This document shows, piece after piece, positions 1 to 8,028 of a stretch of DNA of 61,290 nucleotides. Origin of the DNA: Roseomonas sp. (GTDB lineage: Bacteria; Pseudomonadota; Alphaproteobacteria; Acetobacterales; Acetobacteraceae); the NCBI GenBank assembly GCA_020249465.1, contig JADCFP010000117.1, positions 1 through 61,290 of the forward strand, written 5' to 3'. How positions within the stretch are numbered: the first letter of the stretch is position 1; each line of letters opens with the position of its first letter. The translations under genes were made by a program, and so were the position numbers. The notes below the pieces were generated by a model that saw only the letters and a list, made by a program, of their open reading frames with translations, ran no database searches and had not been told where the DNA came from.

Positions 1-347
1 ATGTATTCCTGAATGGCCGCGCGGATCCACCACATGGCATAGGTTGCCAAACGGAAGCCGCGATCGGGATCGAAGCGCTTGACCGCCTGCATCATCCCGA
101 CATTACCCTCAGAAATCAGCTCACCCACCGGCAGGCCATAGCCGCGATAGCCCATGGCAATCTTGGCAACCAGGCGCAGATGAGATGTGACAAGCTTATG
201 CGCTGCCGGCTCATCGGCATTGTCGCGCCAACGGCGCGCCAGGCTGAGTTCTTCCTCAGCCGAGAGCATCGGGAATTTGCGAATATCCTGGAGATAGCGG
301 GAGAGGTTGCCCTCAGTCGCCATCGGAATGGCCATAGAAGTTGCCAT
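1..347 (-). CDS. rpoH: RNA polymerase heat-shock sigma factor RpoH (N-terminal part)
   Basis: This gene runs off the left edge, so only the first 115 codons are visible. The product directs RNA polymerase to heat-shock promoters. The visible part begins with MATSMAIPMATEGNLSRYLQ, continues with the region 1.2-type stretch LSAEEELSLARRWRDNAD, and then shows the region 2 core: HLRLVAKIAMGYRGYG, GLPVGELISEGNVGMMQA and the core-binding and -10 recognition stretch FDPDRGFRLATYAMWWIRAA. The short N-terminus without region 1.1 fits RpoH rather than RpoD. The start is chosen because an AGGAGGG ribosome site (357-363) lies 9 bases upstream. It is divergent from nothing; rluD lies upstream in the same direction. 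Confidence 0.93.
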   Translation of the reverse strand, partial: MATSMAIPMATEGNLSRYLQDIRKFPMLSAEEELSLARRWRDNADEPAAHKLVTSHLRLVAKIAMGYRGYGLPVGELISEGNVGMMQAVKRFDPDRGFRLATYAMWWIRAAIQEY

Positions 348-540
348 GGTTTCATACCCTCCTGCACCGACCTGCTCTGCCCCAAAGGCGGCATCCTGGG
401 CCGATCATTAAAAATTCGTTATCTACCTCAAAGCCCTGACTGGTCGCCTGCCCCTTGCTGGGGCCTTGGCCGGCCGGGTCGCAACTGGCGCCCTGAGGAA
501 TCCGACACCAGGTTAATAGCGGGAATAGGGGGGGAATGCA
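348..540 (-). promoter_or_regulatory. rpoH leader and promoter region
   Basis: About 190 bases separate the rluD terminator from the rpoH start and hold no credible gene. A ribosome site AGGAGGG lies at 357-363. An AT-rich block near 403-431 could carry a promoter reading toward rpoH (TTGAGG at 426-431 on the minus strand), but its -10 match is poor, so the promoter position is only a guess. A separate promoter is needed here because the upstream rluD transcript ends at a strong terminator. Confidence 0.35.
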
Positions 541-564
541 AGAAAAACCGACTGAAATAGTCGG
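541..564 (-). terminator. Rho-independent terminator of rluD
   Basis: Directly after the rluD stop, the minus strand reads CCGACT, a 5-base loop, AGTCGG and then TTTTTC. The 6-bp perfect stem followed by a U tract is the classic intrinsic terminator form. Confidence 0.85.
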
Positions 565-565
565 G

Positions 566-1537
566 TTACTCGGCGTTACCTTCCAGTAATGTAAGCAGCG
601 CGGCCATATCCTCGGGCAGCGGGCGTTCGAAGTGTAGCGGCTGATCGGTGATGGGGTGGCGAAAGCCAAGGCTGGTGGCGTGGAGCGCCTGGCGCGGGAA
701 GGCCAGAAGGGCATCGCGCACAGCCGGCGGCAGGGTGCGGGCGGTCGCCGGGGTGCGGCGTAAATAGACCGGATCGCCCACCAAGGGATGGCCAAGATGC
801 GCCATATGCACGCGGATTTGATGCGTCCGCCCGGTCAGAAGCCGGCAAGTAACCAGGGCGCAGGCCGTCCCCCAGGAACGCAGCACCTTATAGCGCGTGA
901 TGGCCGGCTTGCCGCGTTCCACCACCGCCATGCGCTTGCGATCCGCCGGGTGCCGGCCGATTGGGGCATTGACCTCACCTTCCATGGCGGCGGGCAGGCC
1001 CCAACAAAGCGCCAGATAATGCCGGTCCAGATCACGTTCGGCGAAGCTTTCGGAGAGGCGGCGCAGCGCCAATTCCGTCTTGGCCGCGACCATGACGCCT
1101 GAGGTCTCTTTGTCCAGCCGATGCACAATGCCGGGGCGCTTTTCCCCCCCGATGCCGGGCAGATCATCCCCCGCATGGGCCAAAAGCGCATTGACCAAAG
1201 TGCCATCCTGATTGCCCGGCGCGGGATGCACGACCAGCCCCGCGGGTTTGTCCAGCACGATAAGGTCCGCATCCTCATGCAATATGGTCAGGGGAATATT
1301 CTGCGGCTGGGGCAGGGCAGGGATGGCCGCCGGGATTTCCAGCGCGTAAAGCGCGCCGGGGCGAATGGCCTCGGCGGGTTCGCGGAGCATCTGACCATTC
1401 CGGCTGGCATGGCCCTCGACAATCAGGGCCTTGACGCGGGAGCGGGAGAGAGAACCTATCGCCTCGGCAAGGAAGCGATCGGCGCGCATGCCGGCCGCTT
1501 CCGGGGGCGCGCGGAATTCGTGGCGTTCGGCGTTCAA
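566..1537 (-). CDS. rluD: 23S rRNA pseudouridine synthase, RluD family
   Basis: The 323-residue product belongs to the RluA/RluD family, which converts uridines of 23S rRNA helix 69 (positions 1911, 1915 and 1917 in E. coli) to pseudouridine during 50S maturation. An S4 RNA-binding domain covers about residues 15-65. The catalytic motif HRLDKETSGVMV carries the active Asp142, and RTHQIRVHMAHLGHP lies at about 237-251. The length is normal for RluD. The gene sits between rpoH and a divergent DUF6476 gene, an arrangement common in alphaproteobacteria. Its 3' end has a strong terminator. RluC would be the main alternative, but the neighbourhood favours RluD. Confidence 0.93.
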   Translation of the reverse strand: MNAERHEFRAPPEAAGMRADRFLAEAIGSLSRSRVKALIVEGHASRNGQMLREPAEAIRPGALYALEIPAAIPALPQPQNIPLTILHEDADLIVLDKPAGLVVHPAPGNQDGTLVNALLAHAGDDLPGIGGEKRPGIVHRLDKETSGVMVAAKTELALRRLSESFAERDLDRHYLALCWGLPAAMEGEVNAPIGRHPADRKRMAVVERGKPAITRYKVLRSWGTACALVTCRLLTGRTHQIRVHMAHLGHPLVGDPVYLRRTPATARTLPPAVRDALLAFPRQALHATSLGFRHPITDQPLHFERPLPEDMAALLTLLEGNAE

Positions 1538-1549
1538 AAGGGGGTTTCC

Positions 1550-1822
1550 GTGCGGTTTCTCAAGGCTTTGGTCATAGGGATGGGGGTGCTGATCGTCGCG
1601 GCAACCGTGGCGCTGGTTGTGCTGATCGTCCAGCGTGCAGGTGGTTCGGCGGTCGCTTTCAATACGGCAGCCCTGGGTCAGCCTGCCGGCACGCGCATTG
1701 CTGGCATAGCCGGGGTGGAAAAGACAGTCGCCATTTGGGTGGTGCGACCCGATGGCGAAAGGGTGCTGCTGTTTGACCCGGCACGCGGGCGGGTGGTGGG
1801 CGAAATCCGGCCGGGGGAATAG
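1550..1822 (+). CDS. DUF6476 family small membrane protein
   Basis: This 90-residue protein has one N-terminal membrane segment (about residues 5-27, [20 protein letters not shown]) followed by a short domain containing [20 protein letters not shown]. It matches the DUF6476 pattern often found divergent from rluD in alphaproteobacteria. The function is unknown. The GTG start at 1550 is chosen because it begins just before the membrane segment and lies only 12 bases from the rluD start on the other strand. Longer in-frame upstream reading runs antisense through rluD and is not credible. It is followed by a DUF2256 gene 2 bases after its stop. Confidence 0.75.
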   Translation: MRFLKALVIGMGVLIVAATVALVVLIVQRAGGSAVAFNTAALGQPAGTRIAGIAGVEKTVAIWVVRPDGERVLLFDPARGRVVGEIRPGE

Positions 1823-1824
1823 GC

Positions 1825-1989
1825 GTGGCGCATCGCAAGCCCAATCTGCCGCAAAAGCTTTGCGCGGCCTGCAACCGCCCCTTCACCTTGCGCAAGAAAT
1901 GGGAACGCGTGTGGGAGGAGGTGCGTTATTGCTCGGACGCCTGCCGGGATGGGCGCCGGGCCGCCAGCATCCAAAAGCGCAAGGGCTGA
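1825..1989 (+). CDS. DUF2256 domain protein (zinc-finger-like)
   Basis: A 54-residue protein starts with GTG 2 bases after the DUF6476 stop and reads [19 protein letters not shown], then [19 protein letters not shown]. The CxxC and CxxxC pairs (CAAC and CSDAC) and the RKKWxxxWxEVxYCSxxCR pattern identify DUF2256, a family of tiny putative zinc-binding proteins of unknown role. The C-terminus is basic. It is likely cotranscribed with the upstream gene and ends 11 bases before the convergent glycosyltransferase gene. Confidence 0.82.
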   Translation: MAHRKPNLPQKLCAACNRPFTLRKKWERVWEEVRYCSDACRDGRRAASIQKRKG

Positions 1990-2000
1990 ACGCAGCAGGT

Positions 2001-3191
2001 TCAGCTTCGTGGTGCCGGGCGCATCATGCCAAGCAGTGCGAGGAAAAACGCCCCAAAGGCCAATTGCAGGCCAAGCAGCATGGCGGTGACGGACGCAATC
2101 GCAAGGCGCATAACATTGCCGCCGGCAAGTGCCCCGAAATCCCGCGTGCCCCATTGCGCAACAGCGACAAAGCCAAGCCCAAGGCCAAGCAGCAACAGCC
2201 CCCCCGCGACCACCAGCGCCGCTTCCAGCCCGAAACGCGAGAGGTTTTGGGGTTCGGGCAGAATCCCCGTCACCGCGCCATAAAGCCGCGCAAAAACCCA
2301 GAACTGTATGGCCTGAAACCCCATCACCACGGCGCCCGAGGCATAGAGCAGGCTATGCACATCAAGCGTAATGCCGCCCAGGCGAACAGGCCCCGGCAAA
2401 AGCGCCGCCACGCCAAGCGCGCCGAGCGCGAAAAGCACTGCTCCGGGATAAAGAAACAGCCAGCGAGGGCAAAAAATCAGCAAAAACCGCAAATGCCGCC
2501 AGCCATCGCGCCAGGACCGCAAATGCGGCGGGCGGGACCTTCCATCGGGGGAAAGCGTGGTTGGCACTTCGGTAATGCGCAGCCCGCGCATGGTGGCTTT
2601 CACCACCATCTCTGACGCGAATTCCATCCCCGGCGCGCGCAGATCAAGTGCGGCAATGGCGGCGCGCGAAAATCCGCGTAACCCGCAATGGAAATCGCGG
2701 ATCGGCCCGCCGAAGAAAACCCGCCCAATGGTGGACAGCACCGGATTGCCCAAATAGCGATGCAAGGGCGGCATGGCGCCAGGGGCAATGCCGCCCTTGA
2801 AGCGATTGCCCATCACCAGATCATAGCCATCGCGCAGTTTCGCGATGAAGGGATCAAGCGCGCTGAAATCATAGGAATCATCGCTATCGCCCATGATGAC
2901 ATAGCGGCCGCGTGCGCCCGCAATGCCTGCAATCAGCGCTGCGCCATAGCCTTTTTCGGGCACATCAATCACCCGCGCGCCAAGGCCCCGCGCAATTTCC
3001 TGGCTGCCATCGGTGCTGCCATTATCGGCGATCAGCACCTCGCCCGAAACACCACTCCGCGCCAAATACCCGAGCGCCTTTTGGATACAGGTCGCTAGGG
3101 TTTCCGCCTCATTCAGGCAGGGCATGAGGATGGTGAGTTCAACCGCTGATGCGTCCTTGCCGATGCGTGTTGCGGTTCCTGTTTCAACCAT
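2001..3191 (-). CDS. GT2 glycosyltransferase with polytopic C-terminal region
   Basis: The 396-residue product combines an N-terminal family 2 glycosyltransferase fold (about residues 20-240) with four predicted membrane segments after about residue 250. Visible motifs are LTILMPCLNEAETL, ADNGSTDGS, the acidic MGDSDDSYDF site and FHCGLRGFSR. It resembles dolichyl or polyprenyl phosphate mannosyl/glucosyl transferases that make lipid-linked sugar donors. The ATG at 3191 is chosen since the reading frame upstream of it is low in protein-like character. No strong ribosome site is visible. It is divergent from leuC and convergent with the DUF2256 gene. The sugar and acceptor cannot be read from the sequence. 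Confidence 0.85.
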   Translation of the reverse strand: MVETGTATRIGKDASAVELTILMPCLNEAETLATCIQKALGYLARSGVSGEVLIADNGSTDGSQEIARGLGARVIDVPEKGYGAALIAGIAGARGRYVIMGDSDDSYDFSALDPFIAKLRDGYDLVMGNRFKGGIAPGAMPPLHRYLGNPVLSTIGRVFFGGPIRDFHCGLRGFSRAAIAALDLRAPGMEFASEMVVKATMRGLRITEVPTTLSPDGRSRPPHLRSWRDGWRHLRFLLIFCPRWLFLYPGAVLFALGALGVAALLPGPVRLGGITLDVHSLLYASGAVVMGFQAIQFWVFARLYGAVTGILPEPQNLSRFGLEAALVVAGGLLLLGLGLGFVAVAQWGTRDFGALAGGNVMRLAIASVTAMLLGLQLAFGAFFLALLGMMRPAPRS

Positions 3192-3309
3192 GCTGTTGCT
3201 GCCCGGATGCCTGCTGCTGTTCTTGGGGGTTAAGGCCTGGGTGATACCCCAGCCCATCCGCAAGCGCGAGATGAAAATGGGCGAAGCCGCCGCGCTTGCC
3301 AAAGCCTGA
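3190..3309 (+). CDS. Possible small membrane protein (doubtful)
   Basis: A 39-codon frame opens with MLLLPGCLLLFLGVKAWVIP, a convincing single membrane segment, and continues with a basic stretch PIRKREMK. It begins at the start codon of the divergent glycosyltransferase gene and ends 22 bases before leuC. No ribosome site is visible. It may be chance coding in the divergent promoter region. Confidence 0.2.
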   Translation: MLLLPGCLLLFLGVKAWVIPQPIRKREMKMGEAAALAKA

Positions 3310-3331
3310 TTCTGCCGGAATGATCCCCGGC

Positions 3332-4762
3332 ATGATGCAACACGCGACACTCGAACCACTCACCATGTTCGACAAGATCTGGATGCGCCATCGTGTCCTG
3401 GAACGCGAAGATGGTCAGGTTTTGCTTTATGTTGATCGTCACTTCATCCATGATGGTACGGCACCTGCCTTTGAAATCCTGCGCAAGCGCGGCGCGGCAC
3501 CGCGTGCGCCGGAGCGGATTTTCGCAACCCCGGACCATTACGCGCCGACCGATACGCGCCAAACCACTGAAATCGCCAATGCCGAATATCGCGGCATGGT
3601 CGAATCCCTGGAACGCAATGCGGCTGAATATGGCATTCGGCATTTCGGGCTGAAGGATGACCAGCAGGGAATTGTGCATGTCATTGGCCCGGAAACCGGT
3701 CTGAGCCAGCCAGGCATGCTGCTGGTATGTGGTGATAGCCATACCTCCACCCATGGCGCCTTGGGGGCACTCGCTTTTGGCATTGGCATGACGGAAGTGG
3801 CGCATGTGCTGGCCACGCAATGCCTTTGGCAACGACGCCCGCGCAATATGCGCATCACGGTGGAAGGGGAGCTTGGTTTTGGCGTGACGGCCAAGGATGT
3901 GATCCTGTATATCATCGCCACCATCGGCACCGCAGGCGCGACCGGATGCGTGATTGAATATGCGGGTTCCGCGATACGCGGGCTTTCGATGGAAGGCAGG
4001 CTGACACTTTGCAACATGTCCATCGAAGCCGGGGCACGCGCCGGCATGGTGGCGCCGGATGAAAAGACCTTCGCGTATCTCGCAGGAAAACCTTATGCGC
4101 CGCAGGGCGCCGAATGGGATGCGGCGCTGGCGCGTTGGCGCGCCCTGCCAAGCGATCCTGGGGCGCGCTTCGATCATGAGGTGCTGATTGATGCCGCATC
4201 CATCGCGCCCATGGTGACCTGGGGCAATAGCCCGCAGGATGCGCTGCCCGCTGATGGCGTGATCCCTGATCCGATGGCCGAACAAGACGCCGCCCGGCGT
4301 CAGGCAATGCAAGATTGCTTTGCCTATATGGGGCTTGAAGCAGGCGCGCCCTTGGCGAGACTGCGCATGGATCGGGTCTTCATCGGTTCCTGCACCAATG
4401 GCCGGATTGAGGATTTGCGCGCCGCCGCCGCCATCGCCCAAACCGGCAAGGTCGCGGATGGTGTGACCGCCTGGGTGGTGCCGGGCTCGGCGCAAGTGAA
4501 GCGCCAGGCGGAAGCGGAAGGGCTGGATGCGATTTTCAAGGCGGCAGGCTTTGAATGGCGAGAAGCAGGTTGTTCCATGTGCCTCGGCACGAATGGCGAG
4601 ATTGGCACGCCGGGCCAGCGCATTGCCTCAACTTCCAATCGCAATTTCCGTGGCCGGCAGGGGGCAGGGGTGCGCACGCATCTCATGAGCCCTGCCATGG
4701 CCGCTGCCGCGGCTTTGGCCGGGCATATTGTTGATATCAGGCGCGTGCAGGGGGCTGGGTAG
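3332..4762 (+). CDS. leuC: 3-isopropylmalate dehydratase large subunit
   Basis: The 476-residue product is the iron-sulfur subunit that with LeuD isomerises 2-isopropylmalate to 3-isopropylmalate in leucine synthesis. The three 4Fe-4S ligand cysteines are visible: Cys354 in FIGSCTNGR, and Cys414 and Cys417 in GCSMCLGTNGE. Other family landmarks are LYVDRHFIHD, CGDSHTSTHGALGALAFGIG and SIEAGARAGMVAPDE. Two adjacent ATGs (3332, 3335) are possible starts. A third at 3365 would begin at MFDKIW and be slightly short, so the exact start is open. leuD follows 7 bases downstream. No leuB or leuA is in the window, so a paralogue acting on a related acid is possible. Confidence 0.9.
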   Translation: MMQHATLEPLTMFDKIWMRHRVLEREDGQVLLYVDRHFIHDGTAPAFEILRKRGAAPRAPERIFATPDHYAPTDTRQTTEIANAEYRGMVESLERNAAEYGIRHFGLKDDQQGIVHVIGPETGLSQPGMLLVCGDSHTSTHGALGALAFGIGMTEVAHVLATQCLWQRRPRNMRITVEGELGFGVTAKDVILYIIATIGTAGATGCVIEYAGSAIRGLSMEGRLTLCNMSIEAGARAGMVAPDEKTFAYLAGKPYAPQGAEWDAALARWRALPSDPGARFDHEVLIDAASIAPMVTWGNSPQDALPADGVIPDPMAEQDAARRQAMQDCFAYMGLEAGAPLARLRMDRVFIGSCTNGRIEDLRAAAAIAQTGKVADGVTAWVVPGSAQVKRQAEAEGLDAIFKAAGFEWREAGCSMCLGTNGEIGTPGQRIASTSNRNFRGRQGAGVRTHLMSPAMAAAAALAGHIVDIRRVQGAG

Positions 4763-4769
4763 AAACATC

Positions 4770-5369
4770 ATGGAGCCCTTCATTTCGCTGAAATCCAATG
4801 CCGTGCCGCTGGCGCAGGACAATATAGATACGGATCAGATCATCCCGGCGCGCTTTCTGGCGCGGCCACGCGATGATGATCATGGCATCAATTTCTTTCG
4901 CGATTTGCGCTTTGATGCGGCGGGGAATGAGATTGCCGAATTTCCGCTCAACCAGCCCGCCTGGCGTGATGCGCGCATCATTCTGGGCGGGCGCAATTTC
5001 GCCTGCGGGTCATCGCGCGAAAATGCGGTTTGGGCGCTGCATGGCTGGGGCGCGCGGGCAGTGATTGCGCTAAGCTTCGGCGATATTTTCGCAATCAACG
5101 CAGTGAAGAATGGCGTTCTGCCCATTATCCTGCCGGCCGAGGCGGTCAGCGCGCTGATCGCCGCCAGCATCGCTGAACCCGAGGCGGAGATCGCGATTGA
5201 TTTGCCGGCGCAAACCGTCACCGCGCCGGATGGCACGGTGCATCGCTTTGAAATTGATCCCTTCGCCAAGCGCAGCCTGCTGGAGGGTCTGGATGAATTG
5301 GCCTTCACCCTGACGCATGAGGAAGACATCGCCGCTTTCGAACGGCGCTTTGGCCGGGATAACTTCTGA
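4770..5369 (+). CDS. leuD: 3-isopropylmalate dehydratase small subunit
   Basis: The 199-residue product is the swivel-domain partner of LeuC. Hallmarks are DNIDTDQIIPARFL near the N-terminus, the FACGSSRENAVWAL substrate loop in the middle and the NAVKNGVLPI motif. The length is normal for the bacterial type. It starts 7 bases after the leuC stop, so translation is probably coupled. The Bug-type binding protein gene 43 bases downstream has its own good ribosome site and may be read from the same transcript. Confidence 0.93.
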   Translation: MEPFISLKSNAVPLAQDNIDTDQIIPARFLARPRDDDHGINFFRDLRFDAAGNEIAEFPLNQPAWRDARIILGGRNFACGSSRENAVWALHGWGARAVIALSFGDIFAINAVKNGVLPIILPAEAVSALIAASIAEPEAEIAIDLPAQTVTAPDGTVHRFEIDPFAKRSLLEGLDELAFTLTHEEDIAAFERRFGRDNF

Positions 5370-5412
5370 TCCCGCCTGACACAAAACACGACAAGAACTG
5401 GGGAGGAATACC

Positions 5413-6393
5413 ATGATCAAGCCAATCAAGCGCCGCGCGATCCTCGCGGCCACGCTGGCCGCCCCTTGGGTGAGCAAGCTTGCCCATGCGCAAGGCGATT
5501 GGCCCAATCGGCCGATACGGTGGCTGGTGGCCTTCGCCGCCGGTGGCGCTGCCGATACCGCGGCGCGCGCACTTGCTGCCGATATGCAGGAAGCGTTGGG
5601 TCAGAATATCGTCATTGAAAACCGCACCGGCGGCAATGCCATCATCGCCGCCAATGCGCTGCTGCAAGCACCGCGCGATGGCTATACGTTTCTGGTGGAT
5701 GCGGCCAATCAGCTTACGAACCCCGCGCTGATGCGCGATATCCCGTTTGATTACGCCACCGCCTTCACGCCCACCACCCTGATTTCGGTTTTTCCGCAAG
5801 TGATCGCGGTGAAGCATGATTTCCCCGCCAAGGACATCAAGGAATTCATCGCAGTCGCCAAGGCGCGGCCTGGCACCATCACGGTTGGCACGCCGCCGGC
5901 TGCGGGCATGGCGCATCTGGCGCTGGCCGCCTTTGAAAAACGCGCAGGCATCAGGCTGGTGCATGCGCCCTATCGCGGCGGTGCGGATGCGGCGCGCGAT
6001 TTGCTCGCGGGAAGCATTGATGCCGTGCTGATCACCTCATCTTCCGTGCGCCCGCCGGTGCAGGCAGGCCGTGCGCGCATTCTGGCGGTGACGAGCCTTG
6101 AACGCATCGCGACCCTGCCGGATGTGCCGACTCTCGCGGAATCGGGCTTTCCGGGTTTCGACATGAATGATTGGAACGGGCTTTTCGCCGCTGCCGGCAC
6201 GGCAAGTACCGTGGTTGAACGCATGGCCGCCGTCGCGGCGGTTTCGGCCAAATCCGCCGCGGTGCGCGCGCGCATGGACCCGGCAGGCGCCATCATGATC
6301 GGCAATGCGCCGGATGTGTTTGCGCGTTGGCTCACAGAGCAACGCCAAGGCGCGCTTGAAGTGATCCGCGATGCTGGCATCACGCTTGGGTGA
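5413..6393 (+). CDS. Bug-family TTT transporter substrate-binding protein
   Basis: The 326-residue protein is a periplasmic binding protein of the TctC/Bug family, which captures carboxylates or other small anions for tripartite tricarboxylate transporters or for sensing. A signal peptide covers about residues 1-26 (basic KPIKRRAI, hydrophobic stretch, cleavage after AHAQ). Family motifs follow: WPNRPIRWLVAFAAGGAAD, then the ENRTGGNAI loop and FLVDAANQ. An AGGAGG-like site (GGGGAGGAAT) precedes the ATG at good distance. No membrane subunits (TctA/TctB) are nearby. Its place after leuCD hints at a branched or dicarboxylic acid ligand, but this is speculative. Confidence 0.9.
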   Translation: MIKPIKRRAILAATLAAPWVSKLAHAQGDWPNRPIRWLVAFAAGGAADTAARALAADMQEALGQNIVIENRTGGNAIIAANALLQAPRDGYTFLVDAANQLTNPALMRDIPFDYATAFTPTTLISVFPQVIAVKHDFPAKDIKEFIAVAKARPGTITVGTPPAAGMAHLALAAFEKRAGIRLVHAPYRGGADAARDLLAGSIDAVLITSSSVRPPVQAGRARILAVTSLERIATLPDVPTLAESGFPGFDMNDWNGLFAAAGTASTVVERMAAVAAVSAKSAAVRARMDPAGAIMIGNAPDVFARWLTEQRQGALEVIRDAGITLG

Positions 6394-6442
6394 ATAGGAT
6401 CAGTTCTTCGCCATTCTTCACGAAAGAAAACCCACGCCAAGC

Positions 6443-7345
6443 ATCCGGATTGCGCTTGCTGCACTGATCTTCTGTTGCGGGCTTACCGCCTGTGCGGAGC
6501 AGCCAGGCGCGCCTGCTTCGGGCAGCGCAGCGCGTTCCGCTGGCCCGATCACGGAAGAAAAGGGCCCATGGCGCGAACAAGATCATTGGATCCCGGTGGA
6601 AGGCACGAACCAATTCATTCTGATGCGGCTTTGCCGTCCGGCGGGGAGCAATCCGGCGCGCCTTATTGTGGCCAATCATGGGTCTCCGCCCAGTGCCACG
6701 CAACGCCCCAATATGGCGCCCTGGTCCTGTGAGCAGCGGGCGATTTCCTGGTTCCTGACGCGCGGCTATGCTGTCGTGGTGCCCTTGCGCCGGGGCTATG
6801 GCGCGTCTGGCGGCAACTGGGCGGAAAACTATGGTTCCTGCCGTGATCCCAATTTCGTAGCGGGCGGGACCGAGACGGCGCGGGATATTCGTTCCGCCAT
6901 CACCTATGCCACCGCGCAGCCTGGGATACGCCGGGATGGTGCGGTCGTGGTGGGTCAATCTGCCGGTGGTTGGGGTTCACTCGCGCTCGCGGCGCGCAAT
7001 CCGCCAGAGGTAGCAGCGATTGTGAACATGGCCGGCGGGCGCGGGGGGAGGGTGGATAACCTGCCCAACAACAATTGTCGGGCCGATGTGCTGGCGACCA
7101 GTGCCGGGCAATTTGGTCAGTCGGCGCGGGTGCCAAGCCTTTGGGTCTATACCGCCAATGACAGTTTCTTCGGCCCATCGCTTGCGGGGGCCATGCATCA
7201 AAACTATGTCCAGGCTGGCGGGGTTGCGGATTTCCGCGCCTTGCCCGCTTTCGGCCAGGATGGGCATGGACTTTTCACCGCTGCCGGCGGGCCGCAGATT
7301 TGGGGGCCTTTGGTTGAGGCATTCCTCGCCAATACCCTTCGCTAA
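6443..7345 (+). CDS. Secreted or lipoprotein-type alpha/beta hydrolase (start codon unclear)
   Basis: The domain resembles dienelactone hydrolases and S9-type peptidases. The nucleophile elbow is GQSAGG, a likely acid lies in TANDSFFGP and the histidine in GQDGHGLF. Upstream and in frame is a textbook lipoprotein signal: RIALAALIFCCGLTAC with the lipobox cysteine at 6491-6493. However, no ATG, GTG or TTG lies in this frame between the TAG at 6395 and the lipobox. The only candidates are ATC (6443) or ATT (6449). The first canonical start is GTG at 6596, which would drop the signal peptide and give 249 residues. The substrate is unknown. Confidence 0.75.
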   Translation: MRIALAALIFCCGLTACAEQPGAPASGSAARSAGPITEEKGPWREQDHWIPVEGTNQFILMRLCRPAGSNPARLIVANHGSPPSATQRPNMAPWSCEQRAISWFLTRGYAVVVPLRRGYGASGGNWAENYGSCRDPNFVAGGTETARDIRSAITYATAQPGIRRDGAVVVGQSAGGWGSLALAARNPPEVAAIVNMAGGRGGRVDNLPNNNCRADVLATSAGQFGQSARVPSLWVYTANDSFFGPSLAGAMHQNYVQAGGVADFRALPAFGQDGHGLFTAAGGPQIWGPLVEAFLANTLR

Positions 7346-7359
7346 CAGGAGTAGTCGCC

Positions 7360-8028
7360 TTGGATCAGGAAGACGTGAAGCTGGAAGGGCAAATCCGCGA
7401 AAAGCTGGTGCGCACCAAGGAGCGCTGGGCCGAAGAAGGCCGCCTGCTGACCGGCACCACGGCGGACCCGGCGCGCGAACGCCTGCCGCCTGGCCAGACT
7501 TTGGTCAAGGATTGGCCAGTGCTTGATCTTGGCGTGCAGCCTGATGTCAGCACGGCCAAATTCCGGTTGCGCCTTGAAGGGCTGGTAGAAAATCGCCTAG
7601 CCTTCGATTGGGAAGGCTTCATGGCGCTGCCGCAAGCCGACATGGTTTGCGATATCCACTGCGTCACGCAATGGAGCCGTTATGACAATCGCTTCACCGG
7701 TGTGCGTACCACGACGCTGTTGGAAATGGCGCGCCCGCGCCCTGAAGCGCGCTTCGTGTCCATGACATCCTATGATGGCTATACGACGAATTTGACTCTG
7801 GAAGCCTTCGCGGCCGCCGATGTGATGGTGGCGCATTCCTGGGAAGGCGCGCCAATCACCCGCCAGCATGGCGGGCCGGTGCGGCTGGTGCTGCCGCGCC
7901 TGTATTTCTGGAAAAGCCCGAAATGGCTGACGCGCATCGAATTGCTGGCGGAAGATCGCCCCGGCTTTTGGGAAGTGCGCGGCTATCACAATCAGGGCGA
8001 TCCCTGGCTTGAGGAACGCTATGGTTAA
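7360..8028 (+). CDS. Sulfite oxidase-like molybdopterin oxidoreductase
   Basis: The 222-residue product is a compact member of the sulfite oxidase molybdopterin-binding family (oxidoreductase domain only, without the dimerisation domain). The presumed molybdenum ligand is Cys101 in DIHCVTQWSRYDN. FRLRLEGLVENRLAFDWEGF and the basic RLVLPRLYFWKSPKW stretch are typical of the family. It has no signal peptide, so unlike MsrP/YedY it should act in the cytoplasm. The TTG start at 7360 is chosen because AGGAG lies 8 bases upstream. The glutathione peroxidase gene overlaps its 3' end by 8 bases. The physiological substrate is unknown. Confidence 0.85.
   Translation: MDQEDVKLEGQIREKLVRTKERWAEEGRLLTGTTADPARERLPPGQTLVKDWPVLDLGVQPDVSTAKFRLRLEGLVENRLAFDWEGFMALPQADMVCDIHCVTQWSRYDNRFTGVRTTTLLEMARPRPEARFVSMTSYDGYTTNLTLEAFAAADVMVAHSWEGAPITRQHGGPVRLVLPRLYFWKSPKWLTRIELLAEDRPGFWEVRGYHNQGDPWLEERYG

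Noticed and set aside
1121-1549. Long plus-strand frame upstream of the DUF6476 protein
   Set aside because: It runs antisense to rluD, whose protein signatures are unmistakable. Only the part from GTG 1550 onward is protein-like.
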